Assembly (NCBI RefSeq): GCF_009863985.1 | Contig: NZ_WEZT01000003.1 | Span: 1 to 64,000 of the forward strand | DNA length: 64,000 bases | Direction: 5' to 3' | DNA from: Furfurilactobacillus milii | Lineage (GTDB): Bacteria; Bacillota; Bacilli; Lactobacillales; Lactobacillaceae | Shown: piece after piece, positions 1 through 6,482 of the stretch | Layout: each line of letters begins with the position of its first letter | Position numbering within the stretch: the stretch's first letter is position 1 | The notes under the pieces: generated by a model | What the model saw: only the letters and a program-made list of their open reading frames with translations | Told to the model about the DNA's origin: nothing | The model's database searches: none | Translations under genes and position numbers: made by a program

Positions 1-97
1 GTAATCACTCCCTATATTGGTTGGAATTAGCTACTACCATTGTAAGTGATTGCTTTGGGCTTTTTAATTTCTGTTCGGATTAATTATAGAATTTGCC
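1..97 (-). mobile_element. Left end of an insertion sequence, cut by the window edge
   Basis: These 97 bases are an exact reverse complement of the first 97 bases of the mini-element at 5124-5220, which carries both terminal inverted repeats. The outer end reads GGCAAATTCTATAATTAATC on the minus strand. The segment holds the terminal repeat and a leader with a ribosome binding site (GGGAGTG), so a transposase start codon would lie just beyond base 1. It interrupts cbiA. The exact match stops precisely at base 1, which suggests an assembly boundary at a repeated element. The transposase looks IS30-like from the C-terminal remnant in the other copy, but the family is not certain. Confidence 0.75.
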
Positions 98-318
98 GTA
101 AATAAATAATTCAGCGTGGGATCATCCGGTGTTAGAAAGCTATCAATATTTCGTGATGGTCGACCGGTAATACGCGTATGAAATTTTGTATCTACATAAT
201 CTGGTCCAATTTTATAGGCTTGAACTTGATGAGCTTCACTCATAACTTTTAACAGCCCGAGAGTAATAGTTGTTTTGCCTGAACCACTAGTTGTGCCTGC
301 AATTAAGAGCTTTTTCAT
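64..318 (-). pseudogene. cbiA: cbiA 5' fragment (cobyrinate a,c-diamide synthase), truncated by an insertion sequence
   Basis: The first ~75 codons encode the N-terminus of CbiA, the glutamine-dependent enzyme that amidates cobyrinate. The P-loop (GTTSGSGKTT, residues 8-17) and the YKIGPDYVDTKFH segment are clear. Full CbiA is about 450 residues. Here the frame runs into insertion-sequence DNA and stops after 84 codons, so the glutaminase domain is absent from this side. The start ATG overlaps the cobD stop by 4 bp, so the gene belongs to the cblT-cobD-cbiA operon. Whether the rest of cbiA lies beyond the insertion cannot be seen. The gene is almost certainly inactive as read here. Confidence 0.85.
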
Positions 319-1409
319 ATTTTGACCCCTTCTCCTAGAACGCTTTGCAATGCTTCTAGCAAGGCTTCATTATCGTCATGTCCTTTAATAGCGACTCGAT
401 AATAATGCTCGTCAAGTCCTGGATAATTTGCACAACTTCTGATTACGAGACGCTTGTGCAATAAGCGTTCTCTCAACTGTTCATCCTTAGACCAGAAGAA
501 CAAAAAGTTTGCAGCGCTTGGGAAAACGTTTATTCCCGGAAATTTTGCTAAGCCATTGAATAAATATTTACGTTCCTTTATCAACCACTTTTTTGTTTTA
601 ATCTGAAATTCAGTCTGCGCATACATTTGTTCACCTAATGTCTGTGCATAAGTATTAACTGACCACGTCAACGCTACTTGATGTAATCGATTTAAAAGAT
701 ATTCATTTTTGGTGATTCCAAATCCTAAACGTAACCCTGGCATTGCATAAAACTTAGTTGCTGATCGAATCACAAACACAAATTGATCGTTTCTTAGAGA
801 GTTAATTACGCTTAGATGTTCATCAAAAGTGAATGACATAAAAGCTTCATCGACAATCAACCAAATATGTCTTTTAGTGCAAAAATCGATCAATGGCTTT
901 AATTCATCTGGTGACAAACGTTGCCCTGTGGGATTATTAGGATTTCCCAAACAAATCGCCTGGCACTGATTCAAGTGGCGACTTGCCCAATCAATCAGCA
1001 TAGGTACAGACAGCCTAAAGCCATTATTTTGTTCTGTTATGTATGAATAAACCGTTGCCCCAATACTTTGAAACGCTTTTGCATACTCATTGAATGCTGG
1101 CTCAATCACTACGACATGATTCACTGCCGTTGCTAAGGCCACATCTCTCAAGATTTCCATTGCCCCGTTGCCAACGACAACGTTATGACTGCGAACAACA
1201 AAGTGATCCGCAATCGCAGCCCTTAATTTTGGATAGTCCGGATCGGGATAGACTGTTGTCTCAGGCGTTGCCTCAGCTAGCAACTGCTTAAATGCTGTTG
1301 GCATCCCTAAAGGATTAATGTTGGCGCTAAAATCAATTAAACTTTCTGGCTTGATTTTTAATTGACGGGCAATTTTATCTATATTGCCACCGTGTTCATC
1401 AATGCTCAT
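315..1409 (-). CDS. cobD: CobD, L-threonine-O-3-phosphate decarboxylase
   Basis: This PLP-dependent fold-type I enzyme would make (R)-1-amino-2-propanol O-2-phosphate, the linker of the cobalamin nucleotide loop. It shows the class I aminotransferase pattern: NPNNPTG in the middle, DEAFMSF, and the PLP lysine in SATKFYAMPG near residue 215. The start MSIDEHGGN is chosen because it follows AGGAG by about 10 bases; an upstream extension would lie inside the neighbouring gene and is implausible. The resulting 364 residues is the usual CobD length. It overlaps the preceding S-component gene by 11 bp and cbiA by 4 bp, so the three are translationally linked. Histidinol-phosphate aminotransferase is the main alternative, but the cobalamin context argues for CobD. 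Confidence 0.85.
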   Translation of the reverse strand: MSIDEHGGNIDKIARQLKIKPESLIDFSANINPLGMPTAFKQLLAEATPETTVYPDPDYPKLRAAIADHFVVRSHNVVVGNGAMEILRDVALATAVNHVVVIEPAFNEYAKAFQSIGATVYSYITEQNNGFRLSVPMLIDWASRHLNQCQAICLGNPNNPTGQRLSPDELKPLIDFCTKRHIWLIVDEAFMSFTFDEHLSVINSLRNDQFVFVIRSATKFYAMPGLRLGFGITKNEYLLNRLHQVALTWSVNTYAQTLGEQMYAQTEFQIKTKKWLIKERKYLFNGLAKFPGINVFPSAANFLFFWSKDEQLRERLLHKRLVIRSCANYPGLDEHYYRVAIKGHDDNEALLEALQSVLGEGVKI

Positions 1410-1923
1410 TATGCTGTCGCTCCTGTAAGAAGAATGCTTGCTTTTGACGATTAGGAATCGCCACGTACACCACTTCGGTAAGTGCCAAATTAGCAATTGT
1501 CGCCACAGTCAATGGAATAAAAAGTGCAAATACTGTTTTCCCAATTAATGGGTATAGCCAGGGAAATTCCTCTGAAACGTCAATGACGTACGCGACAAGA
1601 TCGGCAATCAATATGACAATCAACTGATTACTGCCCCAGCGGCGACGAATCACACCAAATACAAACATGCAAAACGCCATGTTCAATCCAATGACAAGGT
1701 GCACTGGAACGGTGAGTGGAAAACCGGATAATGCTGCTGACACCATGTTTCCAAAAAAGCCTAAAAAGGCGCCAAACCATGGTCCAAGCAAAATTGCACC
1801 GAGAAATGCTGGAGCGGAATCCAGGGCAATTGATCCCATAATTTTTAAATTTGCACCAACTACGCAAAGTGCCAACAACAACGCAGCTAACATCGACTTT
1901 CTCAACATTGTCGATCTGTCCAT
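1399..1923 (-). CDS. cblT: ECF-type transporter S component, probably alpha-ribazole/cobalamin-related (CblT-like)
   Basis: A 174-residue integral membrane protein with about five or six hydrophobic segments and the glycine-rich loops of ECF S components (GAILLGPWFGAFLGFFGN near residues 43-60). S components bind a vitamin and dock on the shared EcfA/A'/T energising module, which is not in this window. Its position as first gene of an operon with cobD and cbiA suggests alpha-ribazole (CblT) or a cobalamin precursor as substrate; this is inferred from context, not from binding residues. A good AGGA ribosome site lies 8 bases before the ATG. The upstream DNA has a cre-like site and a terminator-like hairpin. 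No cobalamin riboswitch was recognised. Confidence 0.65.
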   Translation of the reverse strand: MDRSTMLRKSMLAALLLALCVVGANLKIMGSIALDSAPAFLGAILLGPWFGAFLGFFGNMVSAALSGFPLTVPVHLVIGLNMAFCMFVFGVIRRRWGSNQLIVILIADLVAYVIDVSEEFPWLYPLIGKTVFALFIPLTVATIANLALTEVVYVAIPNRQKQAFFLQERQHNEH

Positions 1924-1950
1924 GGTGTTTCCTGCCCCCCTGTATTTTTA

Positions 1951-1964
1951 AGTAAGCGCTTTCT
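1951..1964 (-). promoter_or_regulatory. cre-like catabolite operator before the cobalamin operon
   Basis: AGTAAGCGCTTTCT matches the CcpA cre consensus TGTAAGCGCTTTCA at 12 of 14 positions, including the whole AAGCGCTT core. It lies 28 bp before the S-component start codon, where bound CcpA would act as a roadblock. Direct binding is inferred. Confidence 0.5.
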
Positions 1965-1974
1965 ACATTTTTAT

Positions 1975-2025
1975 AAAAAAAGGTCATACAATTTCGTGAT
2001 TTCATTCACTAATAAGTGTGACCTT
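1975..2025 (-). terminator. Leader hairpin with U-tract upstream of the cblT-like gene
   Basis: Read on the minus strand, AAGGTCA pairs with TGACCTT, with an inner CACT/AGTG stem, and is followed by seven T residues. It sits about 50 bp before the cblT-like gene in the direction of transcription. It could end transcripts reading through pduO's upstream region or act as an attenuator; a recognisable cobalamin riboswitch aptamer was not found around it. Confidence 0.45.
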
Positions 2026-2253
2026 CAATAACGTGAATAACTAAATCCACCCAACAGCAAAAGTATAGAAAATAGCGTCATGCCTGACAACGATAAGAAT
2101 TAGTGGTGATTGTGGATATTTTGTTATCAAGTTTGAGACTGTGATTTTATTGCAGACTTTATTTTGAAATCACTATTTACTGTTCAATCGTTGTACATTG
2201 TGCTTAGGTGTTTGTTTTGTCTTTCAAATTTGAAGAAAGTGAAGTGACTAACA

Positions 2254-2823
2254 ATGAAAATATACACAAAAACGGGTGACCATGGTCAGACACGTATTAT
2301 TGGGAAACAAATCGTCAATAAAGATGATGCTCGAGTCAATGCGTATGGTACTGTTGACGAGCTAAACTCTTGGGTTGGCTACATTATTTCAACCCTGTCA
2401 TCAAAAACAACCGTATTGACTGAAGAGTTGACTGAAATTCAACAACTTCTTTTTGATGCAGGCACCGATTTAGCAACACCTAAAGATGACGAACGCCATC
2501 ATTTTATTTTTGATCATGAAGGTAAAGCAACTGCCTTTCTGGAGCAAAAAATCGACGCTTATACTGAAAAAGTTCCAGCAGTAAAGAAATTTATTTTGCC
2601 CGGAGGCTCTCAAACTGCAGCACAGCTTCATGTCGCTCGTACGGTTACACGACGGGCCGAACGTTTAATTGTGTCACTACAGTCACAAAATCCGATTAAT
2701 CAGGATGTGTTAGTCTTCATTAATCGCTTGTCAGATTACTTCTTTGCTGCAGCACGATATGCAAATATGCTGGATGGTCAAACAGATGTTTCATATCGAA
2801 ACAGCAAACCTGTTTTTAAATAA
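2254..2823 (+). CDS. pduO: PduO-type ATP:cob(I)alamin adenosyltransferase
   Basis: It transfers the adenosyl group of ATP to cob(I)alamin, giving adenosylcobalamin. Family motifs are in order: TKTGDHGQT at the N-terminus (ATP binding), YGTVDELNS near residue 31, RTVTRRAERL near residue 129 and NRLSDYFFAAARYAN near residue 155. The 189-residue length is normal for the single-domain form, without the C-terminal heme-binding DUF336 domain of long PduO proteins. It is followed after 5 bp by cobC on the same strand and is divergent from the cobD operon. It could serve a B12-dependent diol dehydratase, though no pdu genes are in the window. Confidence 0.92.
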   Translation: MKIYTKTGDHGQTRIIGKQIVNKDDARVNAYGTVDELNSWVGYIISTLSSKTTVLTEELTEIQQLLFDAGTDLATPKDDERHHFIFDHEGKATAFLEQKIDAYTEKVPAVKKFILPGGSQTAAQLHVARTVTRRAERLIVSLQSQNPINQDVLVFINRLSDYFFAAARYANMLDGQTDVSYRNSKPVFK

Positions 2824-2828
2824 AGGTT

Positions 2829-3434
2829 ATGACGACACTTTACTTAATTAGACATGGAGAAACTGACGCTAATAAACAATTGATTTTACAAGGCAACGCT
2901 GAAACTAGCCTGACTGAATTAAATGATTACGGCCGGAAATTAACGACGTCGGCCGCAGCCGAGTTTTCCACATTAAGTTTCGATTGGTGTCTTGTGAGCC
3001 CTTTGAAACGTGCTCAGGAGACTGCCCATCTTTTATTCGACCATAGTGACTGCCCCATTAAAGTCGATAATCGCTTAACCGAAATTAATTATGGTATTTG
3101 GAACGGTCAGTCAATTCTTGAGTTAATGAAGAGATACCCACAATATTGGCGCAAGAAAACTGGTGACGTTTGTGGTCACTATGAACAAGTCTCAAACGGA
3201 GAACCCATCAATGATGTAGATCAACGTGTCGCAGCATTTCTCAACTCACTGCAAGGTGTTTCTGATAATCAGTGCATTGCAATCGTGACGCACGGTTACA
3301 TTATTCAAACCATTTTGAGAGCACTCCAATATCCAAACATTCAAACCATTAAAAATCTTCAAGCAATAGAGGTTCAACTTAATTCACAGTTTTTACTGAA
3401 TTCAAAAAACACAGTTACCACATCAGAGTTTTGA
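2829..3434 (+). CDS. cobC: Histidine phosphatase, probably alpha-ribazole-5'-phosphate phosphatase CobC
   Basis: A phosphoglycerate-mutase-fold phosphatase of 201 residues. The catalytic motif LIRHGETDAN starts at residue 6, the conserved glutamate lies in LTEINYGIWNG near residue 88, and the second histidine is in VTHGYIIQT near residue 155. Located 5 bp after pduO, it is best read as CobC, which dephosphorylates alpha-ribazole phosphate late in nucleotide loop assembly. General sugar-phosphate phosphatases share the fold, so the assignment rests on the neighbour. The C-terminal coding sequence runs into a strong terminator. Confidence 0.75.
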   Translation: MTTLYLIRHGETDANKQLILQGNAETSLTELNDYGRKLTTSAAAEFSTLSFDWCLVSPLKRAQETAHLLFDHSDCPIKVDNRLTEINYGIWNGQSILELMKRYPQYWRKKTGDVCGHYEQVSNGEPINDVDQRVAAFLNSLQGVSDNQCIAIVTHGYIIQTILRALQYPNIQTIKNLQAIEVQLNSQFLLNSKNTVTTSEF

Positions 3435-3451
3435 TGCGATAACTGTGTTTT
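3407..3451 (+). terminator. Rho-independent terminator of pduO-cobC
   Basis: AAACACAGTTA pairs with TAACTGTGTTT and is followed by a T-rich run. The left arm overlaps the end of cobC. The A-rich left flank would allow function for the converging flavodoxin gene as well. Confidence 0.85.
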
Positions 3452-3473
3452 ATTGTAGAATTCAACATCCCAT

Positions 3474-3920
3474 TCATCGGCCAGCCATGGCTACAAGTTC
3501 TTTTGCAAACACTTGCAGATTTTCGACGTCTTCTTCGTACGGTTCTAAATCAATCTTGATACTCTTGCTTCCTTGAGTTGCACCTGATTTAACAAATGCC
3601 TTTTCAAATTCATCAACGGCTTTATTAAAGTCATCGCCATAGAAAACATCGCCCGACCCTGCTACTCCGAACACTTTGCTCTTCAGATCAGTCTCTTGAA
3701 GCTCTTCAAAGAAATCCATCCCTTCCTCTGGCAACGCACCTTCATCATATGTATAAGCACAGACAACGCAAATATCAACATCCTTAAAGGCTGCCACGTC
3801 CGTTTGAGAAATTTCTGTTTCGACAACATCCACTTTGAGCCTGCGCAAAGCATCCACAACGATATTTGCAACCTCTTCATTGTTGCCAGTAATTGTCGCA
3901 TACACCACTAAGGCCTTCAT
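3474..3920 (-). CDS. Flavodoxin
   Basis: A short-chain flavodoxin of 148 residues carrying FMN as an electron shuttle. The phosphate-binding loop YATITGNNEEVA lies at residues 7-18, YTYDEGALP (isoalloxazine loop) near residue 57, and GSGDVFYGDDF near residue 89. It is strongly acidic, as usual. It stands alone between cobC and the GNAT/HTH pair. Because PduO needs cob(II)alamin reduced to cob(I)alamin, and flavodoxins can do this in other bacteria, a role as electron donor is plausible but inferred only from proximity. Confidence 0.9.
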   Translation of the reverse strand: MKALVVYATITGNNEEVANIVVDALRRLKVDVVETEISQTDVAAFKDVDICVVCAYTYDEGALPEEGMDFFEELQETDLKSKVFGVAGSGDVFYGDDFNKAVDEFEKAFVKSGATQGSKSIKIDLEPYEEDVENLQVFAKELVAMAGR

Positions 3921-4077
3921 TTTGAATCCTCCAACTACTTATTTTCGTTCATCGTACTACACGACTCCCCTTTGGTTTTAACTATTATATTGATGAGACG
4001 GTAAAGTCACAATTATTCGTAATAAAATCATAGCCGTAATATTTAAACACTATTATTTAGAAACGGTTCGGTATATC

Positions 4078-4133
4078 AAAAAAGAAGTGAACTCTCAAAA
4101 ATTGAATAAAATTCAACCCTTCGAGTTCACTCC
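4078..4133 (-). terminator. Terminator of the GNAT/HTH operon
   Basis: On the minus strand AGTGAACTC pairs with GAGTTCACT, with an inner TTGAA/TTCAA stem, followed by a T tract. It lies 37 bp after the HTH gene. Confidence 0.8.
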
Positions 4134-4169
4134 ACTTGAAAGCCAGTCATTAATCTTTTTATTTCTAAA

Positions 4170-4625
4170 CTAACTTATTTTGCGGGCACCAATTTCCATC
4201 TGCGTATCTAATGCAACTAATAGTGCCGATAAGGTACCAACGTCTGGAATTTGCTGAATGTTCTCAATCTTTGCAATTTGACTTTGACTGAGATTAAGTT
4301 TCTGCCCCAATTCTGCCTGTGTCCATCCTTTAGCTAAACGTTCGTGGAGAATTTTAAAGGCTGCACAGACATTGATTGGCAAACCCAAGGCTTCTGCCAC
4401 ATTCTCACCATTTGCCGCCGCAACAATCATTTTAACGTCATCGTCAATCGTGTCTTTATGATCTAGATGCTTGGCAATCAGCGCTGCCTCCCTAATATCC
4501 ATATGCTCATAGTAGAGATCATCGAGTTTTTTTGAAACACGGGTGTACTCTGCAGAACTAGGTAGTGATTTTTCAAATTCTTGCCGAAGTTCTTTTATTT
4601 CGTCTCGAACTTGGTTTTCGTTCAT
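4170..4625 (-). CDS. HTH (XRE/Cro-like) protein, candidate antitoxin/regulator of the GNAT gene
   Basis: A 151-residue protein with a predicted helical N-terminal half and an XRE-type helix-turn-helix at about residues 90-145 (WTQAELGQKLNLSQSQIAKIEN). It starts 6 bp after the GNAT gene, with its ribosome site (GGGTTGG) inside the GNAT coding end, so the two form an operon. The gene order (enzyme first, HTH second) resembles higBA-type modules. The promoter in front of the pair has a perfect 8-bp-arm palindrome, fitting autoregulation by this protein. Function as an antitoxin is inferred. Confidence 0.65.
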   Translation of the reverse strand: MNENQVRDEIKELRQEFEKSLPSSAEYTRVSKKLDDLYYEHMDIREAALIAKHLDHKDTIDDDVKMIVAAANGENVAEALGLPINVCAAFKILHERLAKGWTQAELGQKLNLSQSQIAKIENIQQIPDVGTLSALLVALDTQMEIGARKIS

Positions 4626-4631
4626 TTTCGT

Positions 4632-5054
4632 TTACCAACCCTTCTCTAAATACTTAGTAACATTTCTTTGACAAACCTCAGACTGGAAAATCATCGTTTG
4701 TTCAAACCAAATAGCACCAAGATGCAAATAAAACATTTGTACATCGTTTGTCTTGGTTCTCAAACTAACATAACCACCATTGTCAGGAATTTTAATTGCT
4801 TCTCGCATCACAAGTGCTAGCAATATTGCGCCATAACGCTGTCTCCGATACAACTTTGCGACTTCAATCAAGGAAACTTTCGTAAACACTCGTAAATGTG
4901 AAAATGAAATGAGCCCGACTAACTGTTTATCTATAAATATGCTCATCACCTGATGGGTTTTCAATTCAAATTCCCAATCAAAACCAGACTCAAATCCGAT
5001 CCTACTCAGGTTCCTCAATCTTTTACCATCACGTATGAGTTTATATTCTTTCAT
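4632..5054 (-). CDS. GNAT-family acetyltransferase-like protein, candidate toxin or modifier
   Basis: A 140-residue protein with the GNAT layout: a beta strand with IDKQLVGLISFSHL, then VSLIEVAKLYRRQRYGAILLAL, where RRQRYG fits the acetyl-CoA pyrophosphate loop (Q/R-x-x-G-x-G/A), and a C-terminal part with FYLHLGAIWFEQTMIFQ, as in single-domain acetyltransferases. Substrate unknown. The -10 hexamer TATAAT ends five bases before the ATG and no Shine-Dalgarno site is present, so the mRNA is probably leaderless. Paired with the downstream HTH gene it could be a toxin-antitoxin module, but known GNAT toxins usually pair with ribbon-helix-helix antitoxins, so this could also be an ordinary acetyltransferase with its regulator. 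Confidence 0.6.
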   Translation of the reverse strand: MKEYKLIRDGKRLRNLSRIGFESGFDWEFELKTHQVMSIFIDKQLVGLISFSHLRVFTKVSLIEVAKLYRRQRYGAILLALVMREAIKIPDNGGYVSLRTKTNDVQMFYLHLGAIWFEQTMIFQSEVCQRNVTKYLEKGW

Positions 5055-5088
5055 TGACTATTATACCATATATTCTATTTTAGAATAT
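5055..5088 (-). promoter_or_regulatory. Leaderless promoter with palindromic operator for the GNAT/HTH operon
   Basis: TATAAT (complement of 5060-5065) lies 5 bases before the start codon, placing the transcription start at or next to the ATG. Upstream, ATATTCTA-TTT-TAGAATAT (5070-5088) is a perfect inverted repeat filling the spacer and -35 area; the -35 itself is poor. A repressor bound here would block polymerase. Confidence 0.55.
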
Positions 5089-5123
5089 TCTTTCGGATTG
5101 ATTTCTGTTTATTTTCAGTGTTA

Positions 5124-5320
5124 GGCAAATTCTATAATTAATCCGAACAGAAATTAAAAAGCCCAAAGCAATCACTTACAATGGTAGTAGCTAATTCCAA
5201 CCAATATAGGGAGTGATTACTAGCACTTGAACTAATTAATCAACGACCATTAAAAATACATCATCAACAGACTGCCATTGAAAGATTCCGGGCTTGTTCG
5301 GATTAAACTTGTAATTTGCC
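5124..5320 (+). mobile_element. 197-bp internally deleted insertion sequence (MITE-like) with inverted repeats and GTTA target duplication
   Basis: The ends GGCAAATT...TTAATCCGAACA and TGTTCGGATTAA...AATTTGCC form imperfect 26-bp terminal inverted repeats. GTTA precedes the left end (5120-5123) and follows the right end (5321-5324), a 4-bp target duplication. The left 97 bp equal the element end at the window start and include a ribosome site; the right part still encodes the last residues of a transposase (INQRPLKIHHQQTAIERF, stop inside the right repeat). The transposase body is missing, so movement would need a full copy elsewhere. The N-x-RP motif suggests an IS30-like DDE enzyme. Confidence 0.85.
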
Positions 5321-5393
5321 GTTACCCATTACATACGCAAAAGAATTCCCTTTTAATCGTCCACATAAGGCACTTGACCATCCGAAATACTAA

Positions 5394-5440
5394 AAAAGAC
5401 ATCACTCACAAAAGCAACGCTTTCATGAATGATGTCTTTT
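5394..5440 (-). terminator. Terminator downstream of rbsK
   Basis: AAAAGACATCA pairs with TGATGTCTTTT around a loop containing AAAGC/GCTTT; the T tract is on the minus strand, 26 bp after rbsK. Confidence 0.85.
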
Positions 5441-5465
5441 ACCGAACTCAAAATCGATAACTTAC

Positions 5466-6386
5466 TTATTTATATTCTGCCTTAATCTCATCCAGTGTTG
5501 GAATTGAAGGCTGTGCACCAAGACGTTGAACAGTAATTGATGAAGCATGGTTAGCAAACGTAATGGCTTCACGCATGTTACTGAAGTCTGGCTTCAATTG
5601 TGAACTTAAAGCGCCAAGGAATGTGTCCCCGGCAGCTGTTGTGTCAACGGCCTTCACTTTGAATGCATCAACGAAACCACTACCGTTCTGGTTCGCATAA
5701 AAGGCGCCACGAGCACCAACGGTAATGATCAGTTCCTTACAACCCATTTGGGCGAACTTAGCGGCGTTCAACAACATTGAAGCGTCATCAGTCACTTCGA
5801 TACCGGTGATGGTTGCGGATTCTGTTTCGTTTGGTGCAATCAAATCAGTGACCTTTAATAGATCAGCTGGGATCGTTGGGATCGCTGGTGCTGGATTTAA
5901 GATTGTCGTGACGCCAACGGATTGTGCGCACTCGAATGCATACGTCGTTGTTTCAATTGGTGTCTCAAATTGAGAAATTAAGAAATCGGCATCTTTAATC
6001 ACATCTTTGGCAGCATCAACATCGGCCTTGCTTAATGACTGGTTAGAACCAGCGTAAACAAGAATCGAGTTTTGACCACTTTCTTGCAATAAAATGAAGG
6101 CTTGACCAGAACCGCGTTGTTCATCCGTCGTGACATGTTCAACACTAATGTTGTCTGACTTCAAAGCATCGCGCAATACCTCTGCTGCATCGTCAGCACC
6201 AACTTTACCAATGAATGACGTTTGTGCGCCAGCACGAGCAGCAGCAACAGCCTGGTTAGCCCCTTTACCACCAGGAGCTGAGCTTTTATCCGTCATTTCC
6301 ATAGTTTCGCCGCCAAGTGGCAGACGTGGAATCCGTAAGATGGAATCCATGTTTAGACTTCCTAATACAACGACTTTGTTCGCCAT
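5466..6386 (-). CDS. rbsK: Ribokinase RbsK
   Basis: It phosphorylates D-ribose to ribose 5-phosphate. The 306-residue PfkB-family protein shows the N-terminal GSLNMD strand, the GGKGANQAVAAARAG signature near residue 39, and the C-terminal DTTAAGDTFLGAL anion-hole and catalytic aspartate motif near residue 250. It is the last gene of an operon with a sugar permease and rbsD, about 95 bp after the permease. Two LacI-type operators before rbsD probably control all three. Confidence 0.93.
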   Translation of the reverse strand: MANKVVVLGSLNMDSILRIPRLPLGGETMEMTDKSSAPGGKGANQAVAAARAGAQTSFIGKVGADDAAEVLRDALKSDNISVEHVTTDEQRGSGQAFILLQESGQNSILVYAGSNQSLSKADVDAAKDVIKDADFLISQFETPIETTTYAFECAQSVGVTTILNPAPAIPTIPADLLKVTDLIAPNETESATITGIEVTDDASMLLNAAKFAQMGCKELIITVGARGAFYANQNGSGFVDAFKVKAVDTTAAGDTFLGALSSQLKPDFSNMREAITFANHASSITVQRLGAQPSIPTLDEIKAEYK

Positions 6387-6482
6387 AATTGTCCCCTTTA
6401 ATATTCAATAATAAACCGTATAAATTGTTCCATGACTAATTTACCATAAAACACCTAAACAAGAGTAGTGCCTACGATGCTT

